64,000 bases of DNA from Sphingomonadales bacterium (GTDB lineage: Bacteria > Pseudomonadota > Alphaproteobacteria > Sphingomonadales > Sphingomonadaceae): contig JADJGU010000001.1 of the NCBI GenBank assembly GCA_016707885.1, positions 248,001 to 312,000 on the forward strand. The letters are read 5' to 3'. The notes under the pieces are model-generated. The model was not told the origin of the DNA and did no database searches. It saw nothing but the letters and a program-made list of their open reading frames with translations. Both the position numbers and the translations under genes were made by a program. How positions within the stretch are numbered: position 1 is the stretch's first letter; every line of letters starts with the position of its first letter. Positions 24,583 to 32,778 of this stretch are shown here, one piece after another.

Positions 24583-24960
24583 ATTCCCTGACCTCTTCAG
24601 TCGTTCCGACAGACTATCGACCGGACTTGGTCGAAATTGGCTGTCCCTTCATCAAACCAAATGGGCAGAAGACTCCCATTGCTGCAATTGCATTAACCCT
24701 GTTCAGACCCATTCGCCTAAAAAAATCTCTAGAAACAGCGTGTAAAATGACGAAACGTCCCGTTGTGGAACTGTTTGGTCTGTGAGGTATTAACTCTATC
24801 CGAAGTTATATCGGTTTTCCGACCAAAATTTCACAGCCTATTCCGAACTTCACCATTTGCTGCTTGTGCGGCGTATAGCCCGAGTCTATAGCCCCGCCGC
24901 AAGAGTGGGATAGCGGGTGTAACAGCCTGTTTGGAGCCGAAATTCGGTGGAGACGTCGTG
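24583..24960. other. intergenic region between serine-rich gene and dksA
   Basis: About 378 bases, AT-richer than its neighbours, between two divergently transcribed genes. It must hold both promoters, but I could not single out convincing -35/-10 pairs. I see no RNA gene, repeat or credible small ORF. The distal part near 24900-24960 is the dksA leader, with GGTGGAG as ribosome site. Confidence 0.5.
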
Positions 24961-25425
24961 ATGAATGCCAGCACAAAGCTGCAAGATAAATCCGATAAAA
25001 TCAATGAATTGGAAAGTGACCTAGACCCCGATTATCTTCCGTCAGATGACGAGCCGTTCATGAATGACAAACAGTTGCGTTATTTTGAACTGCAACTGTT
25101 GAAATGGCGCACAGACATTTTGGAAGAATCGCGGGGAACACTGAATCAGTTACAGGACGGGCCAATTCGCGAGCCCGATCTGAACGACCGCGCATCAAGC
25201 GAAACCGACTGGGGCATCGAACTGCGAACCCGCGACCGGCAGCGCAAGTTGATCGCCAAAATCGACGCTGCGCTTCGCCGCATCAAAGAAGGCGAATATG
25301 GCTATTGCCAAGTAACTGGCGAACCCATCTCGCTGGCCCGGCTGCGGGCACGCCCTATTGCGACGATGACGTTGGAAGCGCAAGAACGCCACGAGCGTCA
25401 GGAGCGTATCTCGCGCGACGATTGA
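24961..25425 (+). CDS. dksA: RNA polymerase-binding transcription factor DksA (zinc-less, alphaproteobacterial type)
   Basis: A 154-residue protein. The coiled coil (about 45-115) contains the acidic tip region, and the globular part has YGYCQVTGEPISLARLRARPIATMTLEAQERHER. DksA modulates transcription initiation together with ppGpp. Only one of the four zinc-finger cysteines of E. coli DksA remains (in GYCQVTGEP), as is usual for alphaproteobacteria. ATG 24961 is preferred over the TTG at 24931 because GGTGGAG lies at proper distance and the domain needs no extension. Confidence 0.93.
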   Translation: MNASTKLQDKSDKINELESDLDPDYLPSDDEPFMNDKQLRYFELQLLKWRTDILEESRGTLNQLQDGPIREPDLNDRASSETDWGIELRTRDRQRKLIAKIDAALRRIKEGEYGYCQVTGEPISLARLRARPIATMTLEAQERHERQERISRDD

Positions 25426-25433
25426 TCTGTTTT

Positions 25434-25469
25434 GCAGGCGGCGGCGAACCGTATTGGGGCGCCGCCTGC
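25434..25469. terminator. putative hairpin terminator between dksA and the M48 gene
   Basis: A perfect 10-bp stem, GCAGGCGGCG at 25434-25443 with CGCCGCCTGC at 25460-25469, and a 16-base loop, located between two convergent genes. There is no good T run on either side, so termination strength is uncertain. Confidence 0.45.
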
Positions 25470-25480
25470 CTCTATTCACA

Positions 25481-26974
25481 TCAGTAAGTGACGATCTTCA
25501 ACCGCTGGCCACTGGTAATTGTCGAACTGGCGTTCATGCCATTCAGCGCCAGGAAGCGCTCGGTCTGAAAGTTTTTATAGGCCATGCGGCTGGAAAGCGT
25601 CGCCACCGTATCTGACCGGCTCGCCGTTACCACACGAATTTTCCGTGGTTTGATATCGGCAGCTTGCCGATCGTTCAGCCGCGTCACACTTTCAAACATG
25701 GATTCGAAAGGCATCGAATTCGACGGCGTAATAGTCACAAAGTGAAATGCCTGATTGGGCCCCCATTCATAGGCGAACACCATCAGGGTTACGACGCCCG
25801 ACTGCTGCGTTTGCACATTGGTCGATGCGTAAAATGCCTGAATCCCATTCACCGTCGGATTCTTGATCGCGCCGTAACTCGCCTGCTGTTGGTCACCGAC
25901 GACTGCTTTGAATGCCGCGTCGATATAGGCTTTGCGGTCGCCATTATAGGGTTGGGTCGTGAACAACGCCTTGCCGCCATTGCCGTTGATGGACACAGCC
26001 TGCGACCCGTTAGACATGCCATAGCCTTGCGGTACGGCAAAACGCAGGCGCAGATCAGGGTGCAAAAACTCCTGCCCTTCAATCACGCCTTCTTTAGGGT
26101 CGTCGTCGTACAGCATGCCGTTAATCGCGTTCAGGTGGTTGTCAGCCTTGCGAACTGTGATCGCAGGATATTTCTTGGCAACCGACAATGCCCGTACCAC
26201 GCGTTTTGCCGGATCAGGGTGCGTACTCGCCCATTCAGGAACCGAGTGACTATTGAGCCCCGCCGCTTTGGCATCAACCGCAGTCTGCAGTGCCAGCGAG
26301 TTGAGCATCGCGGACAGAGCAGATGGATCGTAACCCGCTTTGCTTAGATATAGGATGCCCAGATCATCGGCCTGTTCTTCCTGACCGCGCGAGTAGGAAA
26401 GCGTGAACAACTGCGCCAATTGGCCGGAATATTGCTTTGCCGCCCCGCCAAGCGCCCCGGCCAAACCGCCGCTGTCCCCCAGCATAGCTCCGCCGATCGT
26501 TCCAATGGCACCCAAGATATTTGCGATTGTTGCCTGCTTTTGCCGCTTCTTGCTGTGGCGTGCCGCCGTATGTCCGACTTCATGGCCCAACACACCCGCC
26601 ATCTCGGCTTCGCTATTGCACAGCGCGGCCAGTTGCCGCGTGATGTAGACATAGCCGCCTTCGATCGCGAAGGCGTTGTTGACGGCTGAATTCAGGAATG
26701 TGACCGTAAACTCACCTTCGCTATTGGCGAGGCCCGATTGCAAAGCGATTTTCTTGCCGACGCTCTGAACATAATTGGTCTGCGGGCTTTGGTAAGCGCC
26801 GCCAAATTCCTTCAGAATTTCTGGATGATATTTTGCTCCATTGGCCTTCTCCTTGGAAGTGAATGGCAAGGGGCCGCTGCTCTTGGCCTTTTTGGCCTCG
26901 GCTGGCACCGTCGTCGAAACAACGCCAGTAACGATGAGCGAGGCACAAAGGGTTAGTAGAATTTTTTGCCGCAC
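25481..26974 (-). CDS. M48 family zinc metalloprotease with C-terminal LysM-like domain
   Basis: A 497-residue exported protease. A signal peptide spans about residues 1-27 (ending VPAEAKK). HEVGH in VLGHEVGHTAARHSKK is the zinc site of M48/BepA-like periplasmic quality-control proteases, and QEEQADDLGILYL provides the third ligand Glu. The last 50 residues (TASRSDTVATLS...LALNGMN...GQRLKIV) look like a LysM peptidoglycan-binding module. The start is GTG 26974: GGAGGAG lies six bases before it, while the upstream ATGs of the open frame have no such site. The likely role is clearing misfolded outer-membrane proteins. Confidence 0.9.
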   Translation of the reverse strand: MRQKILLTLCASLIVTGVVSTTVPAEAKKAKSSGPLPFTSKEKANGAKYHPEILKEFGGAYQSPQTNYVQSVGKKIALQSGLANSEGEFTVTFLNSAVNNAFAIEGGYVYITRQLAALCNSEAEMAGVLGHEVGHTAARHSKKRQKQATIANILGAIGTIGGAMLGDSGGLAGALGGAAKQYSGQLAQLFTLSYSRGQEEQADDLGILYLSKAGYDPSALSAMLNSLALQTAVDAKAAGLNSHSVPEWASTHPDPAKRVVRALSVAKKYPAITVRKADNHLNAINGMLYDDDPKEGVIEGQEFLHPDLRLRFAVPQGYGMSNGSQAVSINGNGGKALFTTQPYNGDRKAYIDAAFKAVVGDQQQASYGAIKNPTVNGIQAFYASTNVQTQQSGVVTLMVFAYEWGPNQAFHFVTITPSNSMPFESMFESVTRLNDRQAADIKPRKIRVVTASRSDTVATLSSRMAYKNFQTERFLALNGMNASSTITSGQRLKIVTY

Positions 26975-27121
26975 AGCCGACTCCTCCAACAGATAATGCA
27001 ACATAACACGCATTTACGCAGCGAAGCGTAAATTGTTCCCGCCGACTGGCAAGCCAATTTTCGCGTTTGCAATGGTATTTCAGGTTAGTGACGACCCCTA
27101 GACTCGGCCTTGGCAATTGAA

Positions 27122-28069
27122 TTAAAACTGTCCCATTTTCAGGAATTTGGAGTGACGGCGGCGCTTGATTTCGCCGCGACTCAATCCGTCATGCGCGGCT
27201 AGCGCCTCGGTCAGCGCCTTGCCCAAATTGGCGCTCGCTTCTGCATGGTCACGATGCGCCCCGCCCATGGGTTCGGGCACAATGGAGTCGATAACGCCAA
27301 GTGATTTCAGGTCGGCTGCGGTAACCTTCATCGCTTGCGCTGCATCTGCCGCCCGGTCATTGGTACGCCAAAGGATCGACGCGCAGCCTTCTGGCGAAAT
27401 CACCGCATAGACCGCATGCTCAAACATCAGCACGCGATCCGCTGCAGCAAGCGCGACAGCGCCGCCCGACCCGCCTTCGCCGACAATGCACGAAATCATC
27501 GGCACGCCGAGTTGCAGGCATTTCTCTGTCGAACGGGCGATGGCCTCTGCCTGGCCGCGCTCCTCAGCCTGCACACCCGGAAACGCCCCTGACGTATCAA
27601 CGAGTGAGATAACGGGCAGTCCAAATCGGTCGGCGAGTTCCATCAGGCGGATCGCTTTGCGATAACCTTCGGGTTTACCCATGCCGAAATTGTGGCGCAG
27701 ACGGCTTTCGGTATCGTCGCCCTTTTCATGCCCGATCAAAACGACGCGGCGGTCACCCAGGCGCGCTAGACCGCCGATTATTGCTTGATCGTCGCCAAAT
27801 GCACGATCCCCGGCTAGTGGCATGAAATCTTCGAACAGGTTGGCGACAAAATGCTTAAAATGCGGGCGCTCCGGATGGCGGGCGACTTGCGTCTTCTGCC
27901 ACGGGGTCAGCTTTGCATAGGTATCAGCCAGCAGCTTGTCGGCCTTTGCGCGCAGCTTGCCAATTTCGCTGGTCGCATCGATTTCGGTTTCGCCCGCCGT
28001 ATCTTCCAGTTCCTGGATGCGGGCTTCGAGTGCGGCGACCGGCTTTTCGAAATCGAGATAGACTGTCAT
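27122..28069 (-). CDS. accA: acetyl-CoA carboxylase carboxyltransferase subunit alpha
   Basis: A 315-residue subunit of the enzyme that makes malonyl-CoA for fatty acid synthesis. The N-terminal coiled segment, the crotonase-like core with GDDTESRLRHNFGMGKPEGYRKA, and LVDTSGAFPGVQAEERGQAEAIA are all typical, with the oxyanion stretch IVGEGGSGGA. Length is normal. It lies 31 bases downstream of xerD on the same strand. The beta subunit gene is not in the window. Confidence 0.97.
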   Translation of the reverse strand: MTVYLDFEKPVAALEARIQELEDTAGETEIDATSEIGKLRAKADKLLADTYAKLTPWQKTQVARHPERPHFKHFVANLFEDFMPLAGDRAFGDDQAIIGGLARLGDRRVVLIGHEKGDDTESRLRHNFGMGKPEGYRKAIRLMELADRFGLPVISLVDTSGAFPGVQAEERGQAEAIARSTEKCLQLGVPMISCIVGEGGSGGAVALAAADRVLMFEHAVYAVISPEGCASILWRTNDRAADAAQAMKVTAADLKSLGVIDSIVPEPMGGAHRDHAEASANLGKALTEALAAHDGLSRGEIKRRRHSKFLKMGQF

Positions 28070-28100
28070 GCCTCGCCGTTAGAACCTGTGGGCGACGGGG

Positions 28101-29036
28101 TCAACGAGAGAGCGAACGTTTTGCCAATGGGTGCCTCTGGTTCACCAATTCGACCAGCTTTGATGAATCGACGTGCGTGTAGATTTGCGTGGTCGCAATA
28201 TCGGCATGTCCGAGCATCGCCTGCAGCGCGCGCAAATTGGCACCGCCTGCCAGCAAATGTGTGGCAAAGGCGTGGCGGAGAACGTGCGGGCTGACCTTTG
28301 CAGGGTCTATCCCCGATTCCGCCGCCAGTTCGCGGATAATCTGGAATAGCCGGATGCGGCTGATGTGAACATCGCCCTTGCCCGATGCGCGCGCGGCACG
28401 GGATGGGAAAAGATATTTCGAATCCTTGGGTACAAAGGCGTGCCAAGTGCCCACTGCCTGCCGAGCCCTGTCCGAAATAGGCACCAGCCTCTCTTTTGCT
28501 CCCTTACCGATCAGGATGATATAAGGCCTGTCACGCATGATAGACGCTCTGGGCAAAGCTACCAGTTCGGTCGCACGCAAGCCCGATCCGTAGAGAAGTT
28601 CAACGAGCGCCGAAAGCCGGTAATCGAGCGGTGATGGTTTCGGCTTCGAAAGACGCGCCTCAATCGACGCGAAAAGCGCTTCGACCTCAGCTATGTCCAG
28701 AACCTTGGGCAGTGCACGGCTTTGCACCGGTCGCGGCAACGCCGCAGAGGGGTTATCTGGCGAAATCCCTCTTCCTCGAGAAAACCAAAATCCGCGTAAA
28801 GCGGCCGCCTTTCGTGCAATCGAACTATTGGCAAGATGCGACCAGCCCGCTGTCAGTATCGACAAGGTATCCTTGCCAGCCGCAGCCAGCTTACCTGCCA
28901 GCATATCCGAAGCCGCCGATAAATCGCTACGATATGCTAACAATGTGTTTTTCGCGACGCCGCGTTCTGCAGCCAGCATTTCGAGAAAGCGCTCGATCAG
29001 GTCGTTGTCGGTTCCAATATGACCCGTGTTACTCAA
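28101..29036 (-). CDS. xerD: tyrosine recombinase XerD
   Basis: A 311-residue site-specific recombinase that resolves chromosome dimers at dif together with XerC. An N-terminal SAM-like core-binding domain (about 10-100) precedes the catalytic domain. The catalytic residues are Arg in GLRATEL, Lys in GKGAKERLVP, His/Arg in HVLRHAFATHLL, His in LGHADIATTQ and the nucleophile Tyr in IYTHV. The start is TTG 29036, eight bases after the previous gene's stop, so coupling is likely. The neighbourhood with accA and aroK supports XerD rather than XerC. A second Xer gene is at 59961. Confidence 0.88.
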   Translation of the reverse strand: MSNTGHIGTDNDLIERFLEMLAAERGVAKNTLLAYRSDLSAASDMLAGKLAAAGKDTLSILTAGWSHLANSSIARKAAALRGFWFSRGRGISPDNPSAALPRPVQSRALPKVLDIAEVEALFASIEARLSKPKPSPLDYRLSALVELLYGSGLRATELVALPRASIMRDRPYIILIGKGAKERLVPISDRARQAVGTWHAFVPKDSKYLFPSRAARASGKGDVHISRIRLFQIIRELAAESGIDPAKVSPHVLRHAFATHLLAGGANLRALQAMLGHADIATTQIYTHVDSSKLVELVNQRHPLAKRSLSR

Positions 29037-29043
29037 TGCCGCT

Positions 29044-30876
29044 TCAGCTCCAACTCACTGCTTCTGCCGCTATCATTCGCGCTTCGGCATCGAGGCCGAC
29101 CTGTTTCAGCGCACGAACAATATGGTAGAGATGGTGCGCAGGTATATCCTGCCAGCCCTCGCCTTGAAGCGCAGCAGCGGACAATAAAACCACGGTTCCG
29201 CTTTCGCCCCGTTCTGCTGCAGCGCCGATCGCTCGCGACCAGGCAGTTTCCTTTCGAACATTGGTTTCGAGCGTCTCTGCAAAGCCGCTTATGGCAGCGC
29301 CCTGCACCCTGCCTAATCCAGCAAGACCAGCAAGCAGCATTTTCGACCTGCGATAGTCCGAACTGTCGTCATTACTTCGAAAGTCGTCAAGTTCGCGTTC
29401 GCTTATCGTTCCGCGCCAACCGGGCGACGCTGTTGCCAGCAACCCCCAGCCCAGCGAACCCCCATCAACAATTGACGCCCAGCGTACTGCCTGTTCATCA
29501 AAACCGGCTGACAACATGGAGGCAATCAAACGATCGGCTTGCGCAGCATGGTCTTCGCTAGGAGCAATAAGAGCGGCCGCACGAGCGGTAAGTACCAGTG
29601 CTGCATTGCGATCACGCGAGGTCGAGCTGCCATCCCATAGGCTGGCCATCGCGCCGACTTTGGCGGCATTGCTACCTGCAGCATAAGCCGTTCTTAGCAG
29701 CTCGCCCTTCGCCTTCATGTCTGAAGCTGCATCGGGGTCTTCGAATGCGATGCTGAAAATATCGACCATTGTACGGTTCGATATTACTCCGAGTGCCGCA
29801 GCCCCAGACACCGCGCGCATCTTGGACGCGAGCGACGCGGTAGGCAATTGCGCCACCCAGCCATCAACCTGTCGCCCAGCTTTCGCATAAAGCGTCTGTG
29901 GAGGCTCTACCCCTGTCGCTTGGCCGACACCATGACGCCAGGTCGAAAAGCTTTTGGCATTTTCCCATTCGATTTTCACCGATCGGCGACCCTGAACCCC
30001 GGCACCTACCGCTTTTTCGCCCAACAGCAGGTCGGTGCCTTTCATCCAGCCGCGTCCGCGCGCCTGATTGATTAACGCGGTAGCTCTTCCCTGTTCCCCG
30101 GCAAGCGACGCACAAATAGGCTGCGCCATCCGCCATGTCGCTTCATTGGTTTGGCGGGCACCGGCTTCCGCCAGCGGGCACATTGCAGACAGGTCAGCAT
30201 TGGCCAAAAAGGCTGGCATTGCAACTTGATACAAGCGTTTGGTATATCGATCTGGATCGACCTGCTGGACCAATTGGCGCGCAACAACTGCATCCCCCAT
30301 TCGCAGCAGAAGCCAACTGCGTTCTGCCGTCCAGTCTGCGCCATTGACGTTGCGCGGGGTTACTGTCCGGCTGGCGAGCAAACGGCGCGTCATGATCGTG
30401 CCCCAGCGCGACGCCAGCGGCGCTTTTGTACGCGTCAAAACCTGCGTCAGAAAGGCACCGTCCGTTCCACCAAAAGCATTGGCAGGAAAACCACCCGAAG
30501 CGTCTGTGAAAAGCCCGACAGCCTTTAGCGATCGCCGTGCGGTAGGCGGTACATCGTAGCGGATTTCGGTTTCTTCTTCCTCTTCGTCACCCTCAACGCC
30601 GTCAGCAGCGGCGGCATCCGCGGCCCCTTCGGCAACTGTCCCTGAGGTTCCTGTTGGCGCGGGTGCGGTGCCTGAAACGGCATCAGACGGGCGCGTGGAA
30701 GGCGAAGCTGACGATGCTGGCGGCGATGGGCGCGAGGCTGGCGGAGGTGCCGGATCATTGAACCCTGGAGGTAGCAGCGATTCAGGACCCTGCTGGCCCA
30801 TAGCTGGCAAGGTATAGACCAACGCAGCCAAACTGGCTGTCGCGCACAGAAGTATCGAAATACGCTGCTTTGCCAT
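29044..30876 (-). CDS. conserved envelope protein of unknown function
   Basis: A 610-residue protein. A signal peptide (residues 1-28, ending PAMGQQ) is followed by a Pro/Ser/Ala-rich linker (about 35-85), an acidic run (EGDEEEEETE near 95-104) and a mostly helical, alanine-rich body that looks like a superhelical repeat (TPR/SEL1-like in character, not confirmed). It begins one base after the stop of a 58-residue membrane protein and ends eight bases before xerD, so the three form an operon. I know of no defined function. The composition suggests a periplasmic scaffold. Confidence 0.75.
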   Translation of the reverse strand: MAKQRISILLCATASLAALVYTLPAMGQQGPESLLPPGFNDPAPPPASRPSPPASSASPSTRPSDAVSGTAPAPTGTSGTVAEGAADAAAADGVEGDEEEEETEIRYDVPPTARRSLKAVGLFTDASGGFPANAFGGTDGAFLTQVLTRTKAPLASRWGTIMTRRLLASRTVTPRNVNGADWTAERSWLLLRMGDAVVARQLVQQVDPDRYTKRLYQVAMPAFLANADLSAMCPLAEAGARQTNEATWRMAQPICASLAGEQGRATALINQARGRGWMKGTDLLLGEKAVGAGVQGRRSVKIEWENAKSFSTWRHGVGQATGVEPPQTLYAKAGRQVDGWVAQLPTASLASKMRAVSGAAALGVISNRTMVDIFSIAFEDPDAASDMKAKGELLRTAYAAGSNAAKVGAMASLWDGSSTSRDRNAALVLTARAAALIAPSEDHAAQADRLIASMLSAGFDEQAVRWASIVDGGSLGWGLLATASPGWRGTISERELDDFRSNDDSSDYRRSKMLLAGLAGLGRVQGAAISGFAETLETNVRKETAWSRAIGAAAERGESGTVVLLSAAALQGEGWQDIPAHHLYHIVRALKQVGLDAEARMIAAEAVSWS

Positions 30877-30877
30877 A

Positions 30878-31054
30878 TCAGTCTTTTACACTCTCTCCGT
30901 TGTTGCCAGCTTCCGGTTCCAGCCGGATATCGACTTCAACCAGCTTTTGCGGCTGCTCACTGCCCAGCCATTCAAAGAAAAACAACGCCGCGACAAGCAC
31001 AATCGGCACAAAAAGCCACTTAACCCAGCTTTTGCCTATCGGCCTGCTCGACAT
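30878..31054 (-). CDS. 58-residue single-pass membrane protein
   Basis: A short gene, easily missed. ATG 31054 has GGAGGGCAA immediately upstream. The protein has a basic N-terminus (SSRPIGKSWVK), one strong helix near residues 13-29 (WLFVPIVLVAALFFFEWL) and an acidic C-terminal tail of about 28 residues ending SVKD. This predicts an inner-membrane protein with its tail in the periplasm. The stop codon is one base from the start of the 610-residue envelope protein, so they are likely made together. Function unknown. Confidence 0.75.
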   Translation of the reverse strand: MSSRPIGKSWVKWLFVPIVLVAALFFFEWLGSEQPQKLVEVDIRLEPEAGNNGESVKD

Positions 31055-31126
31055 TTGCCCTCCAATAGTTGCCGGTTGGCAAAAGGCTTTCCGGTATCGA
31101 TTAGCCGATATATAGCGCGCATCGCA

Positions 31127-31672
31127 ATGGCTTCGCGACCCGACACGACATCTGTTACAAATACTGCCTCTGGCCGTTCAATCGTACTCGTCGGCATGAT
31201 GGGTGTGGGCAAGTCAACCATTGGCAGATTGCTTGCCGGCAAACTGGGTCTGGATTTTGTTGATTCCGATGAACAAATCGAGGCGGCGGCCGGAATGCCG
31301 ATTTCCGAAATTTTTGGACGCTTTGGCGAACCGGGTTTTCGAGACGGCGAAAGGCGCGTGATCGCGCGGCTTATCAGCGAAGGCCCCAAGGTGATCGCGA
31401 CAGGCGGCGGCGCATTCCTCAACGATGAGACACGTGCGCTGATCAAGGAACAGTGCATTTCGGTCTGGATTGACGCAGACTTAGATGTTCTCGTCGAGCG
31501 CGTGTCACGGCGCAATAATCGGCCTTTGCTCGTCGGGCGCAACCCCAAGGACGTTCTAACCGAATTGGCTGAAAAGCGCACCCCCTATTATGAACAGGCG
31601 GATATTCATGTTCGCAGCGACTCCGGGCCTCACGCGCGCACGGTGGGTCAGATATTGGAGGCATTGGCTTGA
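31127..31672 (+). CDS. aroK: shikimate kinase
   Basis: A 181-residue P-loop kinase that phosphorylates shikimate in aromatic amino acid synthesis. Walker A GMMGVGKS is at residues 23-30, the shikimate-binding DSDEQIE and GEPGFRDGE motifs follow, and IATGGGAFL is the second substrate loop. The open frame starts 60 codons earlier, but ATG 31127 gives the normal family length. It overlaps aroB (TGATG), the standard aroKB operon. Confidence 0.95.
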   Translation: MASRPDTTSVTNTASGRSIVLVGMMGVGKSTIGRLLAGKLGLDFVDSDEQIEAAAGMPISEIFGRFGEPGFRDGERRVIARLISEGPKVIATGGGAFLNDETRALIKEQCISVWIDADLDVLVERVSRRNNRPLLVGRNPKDVLTELAEKRTPYYEQADIHVRSDSGPHARTVGQILEALA

Positions 31673-32778
31673 TGGACAGAATTACAGTCGGTCTCGAAGT
31701 CAGGCCTTACGATGTGTTGATAGGACAGGGTGTAGTTGGCCAAGCAGGTGTTCTACTGCGACCATACGCCCGCAATGGACGTTTGCTTATTGTGACCGAC
31801 ACGCATGTCGGCCAGCATGTGCTGCCGCAGTTCGCCGCTGCGTTGCAGGAAGCGGGATTAAGCTATGCCGCACATCTGTTGCCCGCCGGTGAAGGATCAA
31901 AGAATTGGACCGAACTGGAGCGACTGGTCGACTGGCTACTTTCCGAACATGTCGAGCGCAGCGACCATATCGTCGCGCTTGGCGGAGGTGTGGTGGGTGA
32001 CATTACCGGTTTTGCCGCCCATATCGTCAAGCGTGGCTGCCATTTCGTGCAGGTGCCGACAACCTTGCTCGCGCAGGTCGACAGCAGCGTTGGCGGCAAG
32101 ACGGCAATCAACAGCGGGGCTGGCAAGAATCTGGTCGGCGCGTTCCACCAACCGGCGCTGGTCCTGATCGACCCGGACGTTCTCGATAGCTTGCCACGCC
32201 GCGAACTGGGCGCGGGCTATGCCGAGGTCGTCAAATATGGCCTGATCGACGCGCCCGAATTTTTCGACTGGTGCGAAGCCAATATCGATGACTTTCTGGC
32301 AGGAGACGCCCAAGCGCGCCGCTACGCGATTGCCCGTTCGGTCGAGGCCAAGGCGCGGATCGTGGCGGCGGACGAAAAGGAACTGACCGGCGTTCGCGCA
32401 CTACTCAATCTAGGTCACACTTTCGGCCATGCGCTGGAGGCGGAGACAGGCTATTCGGACAAACTGCTCCACGGCGAAGGCGTGGCAGCAGGCATGGCGC
32501 TGGCCTTCCGCTATTCGGTGCGCCGGGGGCATTGCACCGCGAGCGATGCGGACCGTGTTGCTGCGCATCTCGATAAAGCCGGACTACCGACAACGCTGCG
32601 CTCCGCCCATGTTGACACCAGCGGCGAACATCTGGTCGAACATATGCTGCACGACAAGAAGAAGAGCGGCGGCACCCTGCCTTTCCTGCTCGCCAATGGG
32701 ATAGGCAAGACATTCCTCGCCAAAGATGTCGATCTGGAAGATGTAGCGGCCTTCCTGGATGAAGAGCGGAATCGCTAA
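31672..32778 (+). CDS. aroB: 3-dehydroquinate synthase
   Basis: A 368-residue NAD- and metal-dependent enzyme catalysing the second step of the shikimate pathway. ALGGGVVGDITGF, PTTLLAQVDSSVGGKTAIN and LNLGHTFGHALE (metal-binding His) are the family hallmarks, and a metal-binding Glu lies in GAGYAEVVKYG. ATG 31672 shares its A with the aroK stop codon. The 3' end overlaps the antiporter gene by four bases in convergent orientation. Confidence 0.97.
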   Translation: MDRITVGLEVRPYDVLIGQGVVGQAGVLLRPYARNGRLLIVTDTHVGQHVLPQFAAALQEAGLSYAAHLLPAGEGSKNWTELERLVDWLLSEHVERSDHIVALGGGVVGDITGFAAHIVKRGCHFVQVPTTLLAQVDSSVGGKTAINSGAGKNLVGAFHQPALVLIDPDVLDSLPRRELGAGYAEVVKYGLIDAPEFFDWCEANIDDFLAGDAQARRYAIARSVEAKARIVAADEKELTGVRALLNLGHTFGHALEAETGYSDKLLHGEGVAAGMALAFRYSVRRGHCTASDADRVAAHLDKAGLPTTLRSAHVDTSGEHLVEHMLHDKKKSGGTLPFLLANGIGKTFLAKDVDLEDVAAFLDEERNR

